Assembly (NCBI GenBank): GCA_035655155.1
Contig: DASRVH010000107.1
Location: 46,900 to 110,899, forward strand
Origin: Lentisalinibacter sp035655155
Lineage (GTDB): Bacteria; Pseudomonadota; Gammaproteobacteria; Steroidobacterales; Woeseiaceae
Length of the DNA: 64,000 nt
Direction: 5' to 3'
The position numbers and the translations under genes were made by a program. Numbering within the stretch: position 1 is the stretch's first letter; each line of letters opens with the position of its first letter. Below the pieces are notes generated by a model. The model worked only from the letters and a program-made list of their open reading frames with translations, was not told where the DNA came from and made no database searches. Shown here piece after piece: positions 1 to 8,135 of the stretch.

Positions 1-388
1 AATGGACCATGAGCGTGTCGACGTCGCGGTCAGTGATCTCGCGGATCGAGGCGATCCGCAGCTCACGCTGCACCGGATCGTCGACGAGGATCGCATCGCC
101 GCCCCGGGGGCAGAGACGCGTATCCCGCGTCCTGAAAGCGATTCGCCAGTCGGTCCTGAGGCTCGTGGCGGCACCGGTCACCGTGACCAGGTAAGCTCGC
201 TTGCGGGAGGGTCCCCGCAGGATCAGGTGCGACCGATCGAGCGGAGTGTAGTCTCTGACGGATCGCGCGAAGATGCAATCGTTTGCGGGCTCGAGGAGTG
301 CCTCCGGCGAGGTTTCACCGCCCTCACCAGCGTCCGCCAAGAGCGAGAAAAAGAATAATAAAACTGCAATAAATATTTGATATTTCAT
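1..388 (-). CDS. DUF6491-family exported protein, 3' end beyond the window
   Basis: The reading frame opens with ATG at 388-386 and stays open to the window edge, giving 129 residues with no stop. Residues 1-20 form a signal peptide (Lys2, hydrophobic core IFIAVLLFFFSLL, cleavage after about ADA). The mature part carries the pattern I remember for DUF6491: a Cys in DCIFARSVRDY around 38, a YTPLD segment, and a second Cys in RLCPRGGDAILVDD around 93. The two Cys could form a periplasmic disulfide. Function is unknown. The start lacks a clear Shine-Dalgarno sequence. A TTGGTG/TATAAG pair with 16-bp spacing lies just upstream on the minus strand, but so close to the ATG that the message would be nearly leaderless. 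Confidence 0.75.
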   Translation of the reverse strand, partial: MKYQIFIAVLLFFFSLLADAGEGGETSPEALLEPANDCIFARSVRDYTPLDRSHLILRGPSRKRAYLVTVTGAATSLRTDWRIAFRTRDTRLCPRGGDAILVDDPVQRELRIASIREITDRDVDTLMVH

Positions 389-494
389 TACTTATACCGA
401 GATATACGGCCTCACCAACTCCGCTCTCAACGAGCTGTGGCAGAAATAAGACAGCGACGGTGGCCGCCGGTTCCCGGCGCCGGGTGCGCGCCGA

Positions 495-1343
495 TCAGTC
501 CCGGCCGGCAGCCACCGGACGATCCGGATCACGGATCCACTCGCTCCAGCTGCCCGGATACAGTCGGGGCTCCGGCAACCCGGCGACGGCGGCAGCGAGG
601 ATGGTGTGGCAGGCGGTGACGCCGGAGCCGCACAGCGAGACGGCGTTGCCGTCGTCGCCCACGCCGAGGCTCCCTAGCCGGGCAGCCAGCTCGCGCGCGG
701 GCAGGAAGCCGCCGTCTTCGTCCAGGTTGGCGGAGAACGGGTGATTGAGCGATCCCGGGATATGCCCGGCCACGGGGTCGATCGGCTCGTGGCGGCCCAG
801 GAAGCGCTCTGGCGACCGCGCATCGACCACCGGGATTCCGGCCGCCAGTGCCTCGATCACCGCGGCCGTCCCGGCTACCCGCTCCGGATCCGGCCGCACC
901 GGATATGCCGGCGCGCGGGGCGGTGACGGCTCGGCGGTGGTCAGCGGCAGTCCGGCAGCGCGCCAGGCATCGATGCCGCCGTCCAGGACCCGCCGCGGGC
1001 CGTGGCCGACCCAGCCCAGCATCCACCAGAGCCGCGAGGCCAGCGCCCCGGAGGCATCGTCATAGGCCACCACCAGCGTATCGGGATCGATGCCCCAGCC
1101 GCCGAGCACCGCGGCGAAGTCGTCGGGGTCGGGCAACGGATGGCGGCCGCTCAGCGGCGTCACGGGGCCTGCCAGATCGTCGTCGAGATGGGCGTAGACC
1201 GCCCCGGGCAGGTGCCCCTCCCCGTACGCCCTGCGCCCGGCGTCCGGGTCCGACAGCACGAAACGGCAGTCCACGACGCGCAGGCGCTCGTCCGCCGCGA
1301 GGGCAGCGAGTTCGGCAGGGTCTATGAGCGGGGATTCGGACAT
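495..1343 (-). CDS. sseA: 3-mercaptopyruvate sulfurtransferase (tandem rhodanese)
   Basis: 282 residues, the usual SseA length. There are two rhodanese domains: an inactive N-terminal one (about 10-130) and a catalytic C-terminal one (about 165-278). The active-site loop CGSGVTA at 238-244 is the mercaptopyruvate-type signature, with Cys238 as the persulfide carrier; classical thiosulfate rhodaneses have a different loop. The family moves sulfur from 3-mercaptopyruvate to thiol or cyanide acceptors in the cytoplasm. The start was placed at MSESPLID because the 30 upstream in-frame residues look non-coding and run into the etf promoter region. It is transcribed away from etfBA. Confidence 0.9.
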   Translation of the reverse strand: MSESPLIDPAELAALAADERLRVVDCRFVLSDPDAGRRAYGEGHLPGAVYAHLDDDLAGPVTPLSGRHPLPDPDDFAAVLGGWGIDPDTLVVAYDDASGALASRLWWMLGWVGHGPRRVLDGGIDAWRAAGLPLTTAEPSPPRAPAYPVRPDPERVAGTAAVIEALAAGIPVVDARSPERFLGRHEPIDPVAGHIPGSLNHPFSANLDEDGGFLPARELAARLGSLGVGDDGNAVSLCGSGVTACHTILAAAVAGLPEPRLYPGSWSEWIRDPDRPVAAGRD

Positions 1344-1384
1344 CGGGTGGCTGACGGTTGCCGTTTTCGCTGCATTGCAGCACC

Positions 1385-1413
1385 TTGTCACTCCGGCGTC
1401 GGTCAGTGACAAT
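1385..1413 (+). promoter_or_regulatory. Candidate promoter of etfBA
   Basis: TTGTCA (1385-1390) and GACAAT (1408-1413) are separated by 17 bp in the 131-bp gap between the divergent sseA and etfB starts. The -10 match is only moderate, so this is a prediction. Confidence 0.4.
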
Positions 1414-1474
1414 AACGTGTTTGCATGTGTCATCCAACAAGGGTGCGGGGACGCGCCCCCGAGGAGAAGTATTC

Positions 1475-2224
1475 GTGGACAAGATTCTGGTAGGACTGAA
1501 GCGGGTCGTGGACTACAACGTCCGCGTCCGGGTCAAATCGGACGGCAGCGGCGTGGAGACCGAAGGGGTGAAGATGAGCATCAACCCCTTCGACGAGATC
1601 GCGCTCGAGGAGGCGCTGCGCATCAAGGAGCGCGGCGAGGCCAGCGAGGTGGTGGTGGTCTCCATCGGGCCCGGCGAGGCCCAGCAGCAGCTGCGCACCG
1701 GACTGGCCATGGGCGCCGACCGTGCCATCCTGGTCGAGACCGGTGAGGCCGTAGACCCCCTCAGCGCCGCCAGGGTCTTCAAGGCCCTGATCGACAAGGA
1801 AGAGCCGGGACTCGTCATCCTCGGCAAGCAGGCCATCGACAACGACGCCAACCAGACCGGTCAGATGCTGGCCGCGCTCTGGGACCGGCCCCAGGCGACG
1901 TTCTGCTCGGGCCTGGAACTCGCGGACGGCAAGGCGAAGATCACCCGGGAGGTGGACGTCGGGCTGGAGGTGATCGAGGTGGACCTGCCGGCCGTGGTCA
2001 CCGCGGATCTGCGTCTGAACGAGCCGCGCTACGTGAAGCTGCCCGACATCATGAAGGCCAAGAAGAAACCGCTCGAGACCATGAGCACCGACGACCTGGG
2101 GGTGAGCGTGGGAGCCGACTTCGAGATCACCGCCTACGAGCCGCCGCCCCAGCGCCAGAAGGGCATCATGGTGGAAGACGTCGCGGGACTCGTAAATGCA
2201 CTGAAGGAAAAGGGGCTGGTCTGA
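1475..2224 (+). CDS. etfB: Electron transfer flavoprotein subunit beta
   Basis: 249 residues, the family length. With EtfA it forms the heterodimer that takes electrons from acyl-CoA dehydrogenases and passes them to ETF:ubiquinone oxidoreductase; the beta subunit holds AMP. It begins KILVGLKRVVDYNVRVRV and has the SINPFDEIALEEALRIKE segment typical of EtfB. The start is GTG at 1475, with AGGAG at 1462-1466 eight bases upstream; an upstream in-frame ATG is less likely. The stop overlaps the etfA ATG by one base, so the two are translationally coupled. Acyl-CoA dehydrogenases at 19.4 and 26.5 kb are probable electron donors. Confidence 0.97.
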   Translation: MDKILVGLKRVVDYNVRVRVKSDGSGVETEGVKMSINPFDEIALEEALRIKERGEASEVVVVSIGPGEAQQQLRTGLAMGADRAILVETGEAVDPLSAARVFKALIDKEEPGLVILGKQAIDNDANQTGQMLAALWDRPQATFCSGLELADGKAKITREVDVGLEVIEVDLPAVVTADLRLNEPRYVKLPDIMKAKKKPLETMSTDDLGVSVGADFEITAYEPPPQRQKGIMVEDVAGLVNALKEKGLV

Positions 2225-3168
2225 TGGCTAAAGTACTGATCATTGCGGAACACGACGGGCAATCCCTGAACCCGAGCACGCCGAAGTGCGTGAAATGCGC
2301 CTCCGGCATCGAGGGCGCCGAGATTCACGTCGCCGTATTCGCGAAGGACGCCTCCGCCGTGGCGGAACAGGCATCGGCCATCGACGGTGTGGCGAAGGTG
2401 CTAACGGTGGAGAACGAGGCCAACGAGCACGCCCTCGGCGCCGTCCTGGCCCCCCAGGTCGCCGAACTCGCCGACGGTTACACCCACGTACTCGGCGCCT
2501 CCACCAGCTTCGGCAAGGACCTCATGCCCCGGGTCGCGGCGCTGCTCGGCGTGAATCAGATATCCGACGTCATGGAGGTCCTGGGACCGTACGAGTTCAA
2601 GCGGCCCATCTACGCCGGCAACGCCATCATCACCGTGAAGGCGCCGGAGGACAAGACGCTGATCGCCACGGTGCGCGCAGCCTCCTACCAGGCGGCGGCG
2701 GACGGCGGCAGTGCCGAGGTCGAGGCGGCCTCGGTCAGCGCGGAGCTGCCCACCCATACCCGCTGGCTGGAACTCCAGGCGGGCTCGTCGGACCGGCCGG
2801 ATCTGGCCACCGCCCCGCGCGTGGTATCCGGTGGTCGGGCGCTCGGCAGCGAAGAGAACTTCGAGGTCATCTTCAAGCTGGCCGACAAGCTCGGCGCGGC
2901 CGTGGGCGCCTCCCGGGCGGCCGTGGATGCGGGCTACGTGCCCAACGAGCTGCAGGTGGGACAGACCGGCAAGATCATCGCGCCGGAGCTCTACATCGCC
3001 ATCGGCATCTCGGGCGCAATCCAGCATCTCACCGGCATCAAGGATGCCGGCACCATCGTCGCGATCAACAAGGACGAGGACGCGCCCATCTTCGAGGTGG
3101 CGGACATCGGTCTGGTGGCCGACCTGTTCAAGGCCATCCCGGAGCTCGAGGACGAGCTGGGCAGCTGA
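2224..3168 (+). CDS. etfA: Electron transfer flavoprotein subunit alpha
   Basis: 314 residues. The C-terminal FAD-binding part is unmistakable: the GQTGKIIAPELYIAIGISGA stretch followed by QHLTGIKDAGTIVAIN and a final DLFKAIPELEDEL. Domain I (about 1-185) packs on EtfB and the C-terminal domain (about 190-314) holds the FAD that relays electrons to the membrane quinone pool. It is the second gene of an etfBA pair, coupled by a TGATG overlap. A GC-rich terminator-like hairpin follows. Confidence 0.97.
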   Translation: MAKVLIIAEHDGQSLNPSTPKCVKCASGIEGAEIHVAVFAKDASAVAEQASAIDGVAKVLTVENEANEHALGAVLAPQVAELADGYTHVLGASTSFGKDLMPRVAALLGVNQISDVMEVLGPYEFKRPIYAGNAIITVKAPEDKTLIATVRAASYQAAADGGSAEVEAASVSAELPTHTRWLELQAGSSDRPDLATAPRVVSGGRALGSEENFEVIFKLADKLGAAVGASRAAVDAGYVPNELQVGQTGKIIAPELYIAIGISGAIQHLTGIKDAGTIVAINKDEDAPIFEVADIGLVADLFKAIPELEDELGS

Positions 3169-3174
3169 CCGGCC

Positions 3175-3236
3175 GCGGGTGCGGCGGGCGGTCTAGCGCC
3201 GTCCGCCGCACCCGCGCCTTGCCACCGGCTTGGTGG
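3175..3236. terminator. Strong hairpin pair between convergent etfA and membrane-protein gene
   Basis: A perfect 13-bp inverted repeat (3175-3187 with 3203-3215) is followed by a smaller hairpin, CCACC/GGTGG (3222-3236). Neither has a good T-tract, so this may be a bidirectional transcription barrier or 3'-end protector rather than a textbook intrinsic terminator. Confidence 0.5.
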
Positions 3237-3273
3237 GAGGCGCTGAAAGGCTGCGAATTAACGGGACAGGACG

Positions 3274-3939
3274 CTACACCGGCCGCTGAAATATCCCGAG
3301 AGCCGCCTCGAGTACCAGCGCGACCCAGATCGCGATGACGAACGGGCGCGCCCGGGTCAGACTGCGCTGGATGGCCCCCTCGGTCGCCGGCCGGGACCCC
3401 TCCTCCATCAGACTGGCGAACGCGGGGCCGAAGGGCTTCAGCGCGATGCGGATGGCCAGTCCGCAGCCCACCGTGACGGCGAACAGCAGGAGTTTCAGCG
3501 CGATCCAGTCGCCGCGGATCCAGCCGGGATCCACGATGTGCCACAGGGCCACCCCCGCCGTGGCGGCGATGACCAGGAGACGCAGCCCGAAGTCGGTGCG
3601 CTGGAGTGCGCGCGCCGCCGGCGGCGCGTGCACGAAATGGACCGCCAGCACCAGCGCCAGCCAGACGAACGTGGCGACCCACATCAGGGCCAGTGCCCCA
3701 TCGGACAGCGGCAACTGCTGACGGATGGCGGCCAGGTGCAGGCCGGCGGGCAGGATGAGCACCATGCAGATGCGCGGCGACATGTCGACTGCCAGCATGA
3801 TGGCCGCCGCGGTCTTGCGCGCCTCGCGCCCGAGGTCGGGATTCGAGACGAAGCGGCTGGCGTAGAACACGCCCAGATCGCCGCCGAGCCAGTAGGCGAA
3901 CAGGATCACGTGCACGAGCACGAGCAGATCGTAGAGCAT
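3274..3939 (-). CDS. Five- to six-helix membrane protein, paralogue of the gene at 10531
   Basis: 221 residues, nearly all membrane-spanning. It begins MLYDLLVLVHVILFAYWLGG with DLGVFYASRFV next. This H..L..(F/Y)WLG.DLGV pattern is shared with the protein encoded at 10531-11223, and the two align over their length (charged loop, MSPRI/LLPRI, then W-ALK.GL). Function is unrecognised; the His and Trp in helix 1 recall CopD or cytochrome b561-like heme or copper membrane proteins, but that is only an impression. The ATG overlaps the stop of the upstream oxidoreductase (TGATG), so the two are translationally coupled. Confidence 0.8.
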   Translation of the reverse strand: MLYDLLVLVHVILFAYWLGGDLGVFYASRFVSNPDLGREARKTAAAIMLAVDMSPRICMVLILPAGLHLAAIRQQLPLSDGALALMWVATFVWLALVLAVHFVHAPPAARALQRTDFGLRLLVIAATAGVALWHIVDPGWIRGDWIALKLLLFAVTVGCGLAIRIALKPFGPAFASLMEEGSRPATEGAIQRSLTRARPFVIAIWVALVLEAALGIFQRPV

Positions 3940-4955
3940 CAGCCTGCCTCCGCCACCCTGACCAGGGCCTTGCCGACATTCTCGCCCCGCATCAGGCGGC
4001 AGAACGCCTCCGGCGCATTCCGAAGCCCGTCCGTGACGTCCTCCCGGGCCCGGATCAGGCCGTCCCGGTACCAGGCCGCCGCAGCCGCCGCGAATTCGTC
4101 CCAGCGGTCGTAGTAGTCGTAGACCACGAGCCCGTGGATATGGGCCCGGGCACCGATCACCGGTCCGAGATTCGGCCCCGGCGGAGGCTCGCCGCTGCGA
4201 TTGTACTGGTCGATCATTCCGCAGAGCACGACGCGCGCGCCGAGCGCGAGATTGCCCATCACGGCCGCGAGGGTATCCCCCGCGACGTTGTCGAAATAGA
4301 CATCGATGCCGTCCGGGCAGGTGACCGCCAGGCGTTCTCGCACATCCTCCCGCCGATAGTCGATGCACTCGTCGAAGCCGAAGGTCCCGGTCACCAGCTC
4401 GCACTTCTCCGCCGAACCGGCGATGCCGACCGCCCGCGCGCCGGAGAGCCGTGCGATCTGGCCGACCATGCTGCCGACCGGGCCCGCCGCCGCGGATACC
4501 ACCACCGTCTCGCCGGCGCCGGGACGGGCCAGGAATTTCAACCCGGCCCAGGCGGTCAGACCGGGCATGCCGAGAATGCCGAGGGCGAGCGACGGGGGCG
4601 GCCCGTCCGCATCCAGGACGCGCACCCCCTCCCCGTCCGAGAGGCCGTACTCCTGCCAGCCGTTGCGGTCGGCGACGAGCATCCCGGGCCGGTAATCCGG
4701 ATGCCGGGAGGCCACGATCTCCGACACGGTGCTGCCCACCACCACGTCGCCCGGCCCGACCTTGTCGGCGGAGATATGACGGCCGGAGATCACGCCGCGC
4801 ACGTAGGGGTCGAGCGACAGCCAGAGCGTACGCGAGACGAACTCGCCCGGACCGGCCTGCGGCACCTCACCCTCGGTCACGCGGAAGTCTTCCGGCACCG
4901 GGACGCCCTCCGGAACGCGCGCGAGGACAACCCGGCGATTGACGGACGCGGTCAC
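3939..4955 (-). CDS. NADP-dependent oxidoreductase, MDR superfamily (CurA/YncB-like)
   Basis: 338 residues. It is a zinc-free medium-chain reductase: N-terminal GroES-like part with WLSLDPYVRGVISG, and a Rossmann nucleotide-binding loop AAAGPVGSMVGQIA near residue 160. Family-specific segments DVYFDNVAGDTLAAVMGNL and LCGMIDQYN match leukotriene-B4 12-hydroxydehydrogenase/curcumin-reductase-type enone reductases, which reduce activated double bonds with NADPH. The true substrate cannot be read from sequence. A GTG start at 4955 was chosen because it leaves the peroxiredoxin gene intact eight bases upstream. It sits between a peroxiredoxin and a membrane protein, all leftward. Confidence 0.88.
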   Translation of the reverse strand: MTASVNRRVVLARVPEGVPVPEDFRVTEGEVPQAGPGEFVSRTLWLSLDPYVRGVISGRHISADKVGPGDVVVGSTVSEIVASRHPDYRPGMLVADRNGWQEYGLSDGEGVRVLDADGPPPSLALGILGMPGLTAWAGLKFLARPGAGETVVVSAAAGPVGSMVGQIARLSGARAVGIAGSAEKCELVTGTFGFDECIDYRREDVRERLAVTCPDGIDVYFDNVAGDTLAAVMGNLALGARVVLCGMIDQYNRSGEPPPGPNLGPVIGARAHIHGLVVYDYYDRWDEFAAAAAAWYRDGLIRAREDVTDGLRNAPEAFCRLMRGENVGKALVRVAEAG

Positions 4956-4963
4956 TGCGTCGC

Positions 4964-5446
4964 TCAGACCGCCGCCAGCATCGTCTCCGCCGAACTCACC
5001 TCGAACTGCCCGGGCGCCTCGACATTGACCACTTTCGCCACGCCGTCGTCGACCAGGATGGCGAAACGCTGGCTGCGCTGCCCCATACCGAATCCGCTGG
5101 CGTCGAGTTCGAGCCCGAGTTTCCGCGTGTAGTCGCCGTTGCCGTCCGCGAGCATCAGCACCTTGTCGCCGACGCCCCGGTCCTTGCCCCAGGCGCCCAT
5201 CACGAACGCGTCGTTGACCGACATGCAGGCGATGGTGTCGACGCCCTTCCCGGCGAAATCCGCGGCATGTTCGACATAGCCCGGCAGATGGTTCATGGAA
5301 CAGGTGGGCGTGAAGGCGCCCGGCACCGCGAACAGCACCACCTTCTTGCCGCTGAACAGCTCGTCGGCCGTCATCTGTCCGGGACCCTCGGACGTCATTA
5401 CGCCGAACGTTCCCTCGGGCATACGTTCTCCGGGACTGATAGCCAT
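4964..5446 (-). CDS. Peroxiredoxin, Prx5 family
   Basis: 160 residues. The peroxidatic motif PGAFTPTCS has Cys49 as the attacking thiol; the arginine needed to activate it is present in the RSQRFAILVDDG region. It reduces hydroperoxides in the cytoplasm, probably using glutathione or a glutaredoxin as in other Prx5 proteins. A fused glutaredoxin domain, seen in some relatives, is absent. ATG at 5446 has GGAGAG-type Shine-Dalgarno sequence just upstream. It is the first gene of a leftward set with the oxidoreductase and membrane protein. Confidence 0.92.
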   Translation of the reverse strand: MAISPGERMPEGTFGVMTSEGPGQMTADELFSGKKVVLFAVPGAFTPTCSMNHLPGYVEHAADFAGKGVDTIACMSVNDAFVMGAWGKDRGVGDKVLMLADGNGDYTRKLGLELDASGFGMGQRSQRFAILVDDGVAKVVNVEAPGQFEVSSAETMLAAV

Positions 5447-5540
5447 TTTGCTCTCTCCTCTGTGGAAACCGTTGCGCGGCGGTGTCGAAACGCACCCCCG
5501 CTGATTCTTCTTCGCGGCCGTCCCCTCCGGCAGTCATCCG

Positions 5541-6803
5541 TCAGTCGTCGACGAGGAACAGGGACAGCTCGGGCCAGAAGGATACCACCGCGAGGCCGAC
5601 GAGCATCAACAGAAGGAACGGCACCACCGACCGGCAGATGAGCCAGAAGTTCTCCCGGAACGCCCCGAGCGCCACGATCAGGTTCAGACCCAGCGGCGGC
5701 GTCAGATAGCCGATCTCGAGATTGACCACCATGATGATGCCGAAGTGCACGGGATCGATGCCCTGGGCGGCCGCCAGCGGCATCAGCATCGGCGCGAGGA
5801 TCAGTATGGCCGAGCCGATGTCCATGATGCAGCCGACGATCAGCAGGAAGACATTGACGATCAGCAGGAAAGCCACGCGGCTGTCGATCTGCCCGCTGAG
5901 CCAGTCCACCAGTTGTTCCGGCACTTTCTGGTAGGTGAAGAATACATTCAGCGCCAGCGCCAGCATCAGCACCGGGAACAGCCCGCCCAGCAGTCGCCCG
6001 GTGTCCGCCATGACCTCGGCGACGTCCCTGAGGCCCAGTTGCCGATGCACCAGCACCTCGACCAGCAGCGCGTAGACGACGGCGACGGCGGCCGATTCCG
6101 TGGCGGTGAAGTGTCCCGTATAGATGCCGCCCAGGATGATCACCGGCATCAGCAGCGCCAGCACGCCGTGCCAGGCGGCCTCGCGCACCTCCGCATACAC
6201 CACTGGCTGACGGTCGCGATGCCAGTTCACGGCCACCGCGTAGGCCGCCATCAGGCCGGTCAGCAGCAGCGCCGGGCCGAGTCCGGCGATGAACAGATCG
6301 GCGATCGAGGTCTGCGTCATCACCCCATACAGGATGAGCGGGATCGATGGCGGCACGATGATGCCCAGCGTGCCCGCCGAGGTGAGGGCGCCGAGCGAGA
6401 AGCGCTTGCCGTAGCCGGCCTGCAGCAGCGCCGGATACATCACCGCGCCCACCGCGAGCAGCGTGACCGTGCCCGAACCGGAGATGGCCGCGAAGATGGC
6501 GCAGGAGAGCACGGTGGCGATGGCCAGGCCGCCGGGCACGGGTCCCGTGAGCGCCTTGACCAGTCGCACCAGCCGCATCGCCATGCCGCCCTTGGCCATG
6601 ATATTGCCGGCCAGGATGAACAGGGGTATCGACAGGAGGACCTCCTTGTTCAGGGCGCCCCAGGCGTCGAGCACGATGAAGCTGAGTTCGTCCTCGGTAT
6701 AGAACAGGTACAGGTAGGCGACGGCGGTGCCGAGGATGACCAGCAGGTTCTGCCGCAGTGCCAGCAGCACGAGAACGAGCGCAAGCAGCCAGAGCGCGCC
6801 CAT
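5541..6803 (-). CDS. TRAP transporter large permease (DctM-like)
   Basis: 420 residues with about 12 hydrophobic segments. It is the ion-coupled channel subunit of a tripartite ATP-independent periplasmic transporter, moving carboxylate-type substrates with a sodium gradient. Diagnostic stretches are SIPLFILAGNIMAKGGMAMRL near 60, GSGTVTLLAVGAVMYPAL, GTLGIIVPPSIPLILYG and the C-terminal YLTPPLGLNLIV. It follows the small permease gene by one base, so they are co-translated. The cognate binding protein is probably the lipoprotein at 8132, across a divergent gap. Confidence 0.93.
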   Translation of the reverse strand: MGALWLLALVLVLLALRQNLLVILGTAVAYLYLFYTEDELSFIVLDAWGALNKEVLLSIPLFILAGNIMAKGGMAMRLVRLVKALTGPVPGGLAIATVLSCAIFAAISGSGTVTLLAVGAVMYPALLQAGYGKRFSLGALTSAGTLGIIVPPSIPLILYGVMTQTSIADLFIAGLGPALLLTGLMAAYAVAVNWHRDRQPVVYAEVREAAWHGVLALLMPVIILGGIYTGHFTATESAAVAVVYALLVEVLVHRQLGLRDVAEVMADTGRLLGGLFPVLMLALALNVFFTYQKVPEQLVDWLSGQIDSRVAFLLIVNVFLLIVGCIMDIGSAILILAPMLMPLAAAQGIDPVHFGIIMVVNLEIGYLTPPLGLNLIVALGAFRENFWLICRSVVPFLLLMLVGLAVVSFWPELSLFLVDD

Positions 6804-6804
6804 G

Positions 6805-7305
6805 TCAGCTGTCGTCCGTGCCGGTTGCCGGCGGCACGGGCCTCAGCTCCGGCCGCACGGCGTAGATGCCGTGGCGCAGCGCCGCAATGCCGAACACGAG
6901 GGGGATCACCGCCTGGATGGGCCACACGGGCAGGCGCAGAATCTCGGAGCGCTCGTCGAGCCGGACGCTGGTGATCACCATGTCGGTCGCGATGGCGGCG
7001 AAGGCGATACAGAAGAGAGCGAACAGGGCATGCTGCAGGAAAGCGAGCTGGAATTCCCAGCGCGCCGGCAGCCATCCGTCCGCGAACCGGGGGCGCAGGT
7101 GAGACCCGCTGGCAGAGGCCAGCCCGATCCCGAACATGACGACGACGATATTGAAATAGACGCCGACCTGTCGCGCCCAGGGCAGTCCGATACCGGTGAC
7201 CTCCCGCGCCAGCACATCGGCGAACACGACGCCGACCATGCCGCTGAAGGCGACGATGACGATGGTCCGCTCGACGCGATGCAGGGACGCCAGCAGCTCT
7301 TTCAC
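6805..7305 (-). CDS. TRAP transporter small permease (DctQ-like)
   Basis: 166 residues with four predicted membrane helices (about 10-30, 45-65, 90-110, 130-150), the normal layout for DctQ, which packs against DctM. Segments VIVAFSGMVGVVFADVLAREV and WARQVGVYFNIVVVMFGIG are typical. The GTG at 7305 is the most likely start, since the upstream in-frame extension is Arg/Gly-rich and has no hydrophobic character. The stop lies one base before the DctM start. Confidence 0.82.
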   Translation of the reverse strand: MKELLASLHRVERTIVIVAFSGMVGVVFADVLAREVTGIGLPWARQVGVYFNIVVVMFGIGLASASGSHLRPRFADGWLPARWEFQLAFLQHALFALFCIAFAAIATDMVITSVRLDERSEILRLPVWPIQAVIPLVFGIAALRHGIYAVRPELRPVPPATGTDDS

Positions 7306-7520
7306 ATCGTGCCCCCGCGGCCCGGGCCTTTCAGCACTGGCAACTTCATGCTCCTGTCGATACCGTCCCGCGCGCGGCGTCGCGCCGCGGGCCGAGTATC
7401 GCAGACTCCGGTCGCCGAGTGCGAATGGCGCCTGCCGGCTGCACCGGAGCCGGTCGTGGCGTACCATTGCAAGCGCAACGGGATTCGCCGGGGAACCGAC
7501 GGGAAAACGACGGGAACACG

Positions 7521-8135
7521 ATGATCACGCTCTACACGTCAGCCACGGCCAACGGTCAGAAGGCCGCCATCGCTCTCGAAGAGGCAGCCCTCGATTACCG
7601 CACCCGCATACTCGATCTTGCCGCCGGGGAACACCTGGACGCCTCGGTGCTGGCACTGAACCCGGTGGGACGGATACCTTTCATCGAGCCCGGGGACGAC
7701 GACGCGGGCCCGGTGATCTACGGCACGCTGCCGGTGGCCGTCTACGCCGCGGAACGCAGCGGCCGGCTATTGCCCGCCTCCGGCCCCGCCCGCTATGCCG
7801 TGCTGCAGTGGGCCGCTTTCGCCGCCACCGATCTGGGCCACGTATTCGCCAATCAGTTCCTGCTGGAGGAGCTGGTCGGCACGAAGGACGAGCGGGTGCG
7901 CGAGTTCGTCCACCGCCAGATCGCGCGCATGCTCGGTATCGTGGAGGAGCGGCTGGGACAGGCGCAGTATCTGGCGGGCGACGAGTACAGCATCGCCGAC
8001 GTGCTCGCCTACCCCACCGCTGCCAACTCGGCCGGCCGGCTGCCCCGCAGGCTCGAGGATTATCCGAACATCCGCCGCTGGGCGGACGGCGTCGGCAGCC
8101 GCCCGGCCGTGGCCCGCGGGATGGAGGCTGCGTGA
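7521..8135 (+). CDS. Glutathione S-transferase family protein
   Basis: 204 residues. The N-terminal thioredoxin-fold domain (about 1-80) begins MITLYTSATANGQKAAIALEE and has the cis-Pro region NPVGRIPFIE; the C-terminal all-helical domain contains QYLAGDEYSIADVLAYPT, the N-capping box of GSTs. It resembles the YfcG/Ure2-like group, in which the Ser/Asn near residue 7-11 contacts glutathione. Its role here (detoxification or disulfide reduction) is not clear. The last bases overlap the GTG start of the downstream TRAP-binding lipoprotein (GTGA), an unexpected coupling. Confidence 0.9.
   Translation: MITLYTSATANGQKAAIALEEAALDYRTRILDLAAGEHLDASVLALNPVGRIPFIEPGDDDAGPVIYGTLPVAVYAAERSGRLLPASGPARYAVLQWAAFAATDLGHVFANQFLLEELVGTKDERVREFVHRQIARMLGIVEERLGQAQYLAGDEYSIADVLAYPTAANSAGRLPRRLEDYPNIRRWADGVGSRPAVARGMEAA

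Noticed and set aside
1..376. Plus-strand frame of 118 codons at the left edge
   Set aside because: The opposite strand encodes a convincing signal peptide plus DUF6491 pattern; the plus-strand frame is Arg/Asp-rich with no family resemblance.
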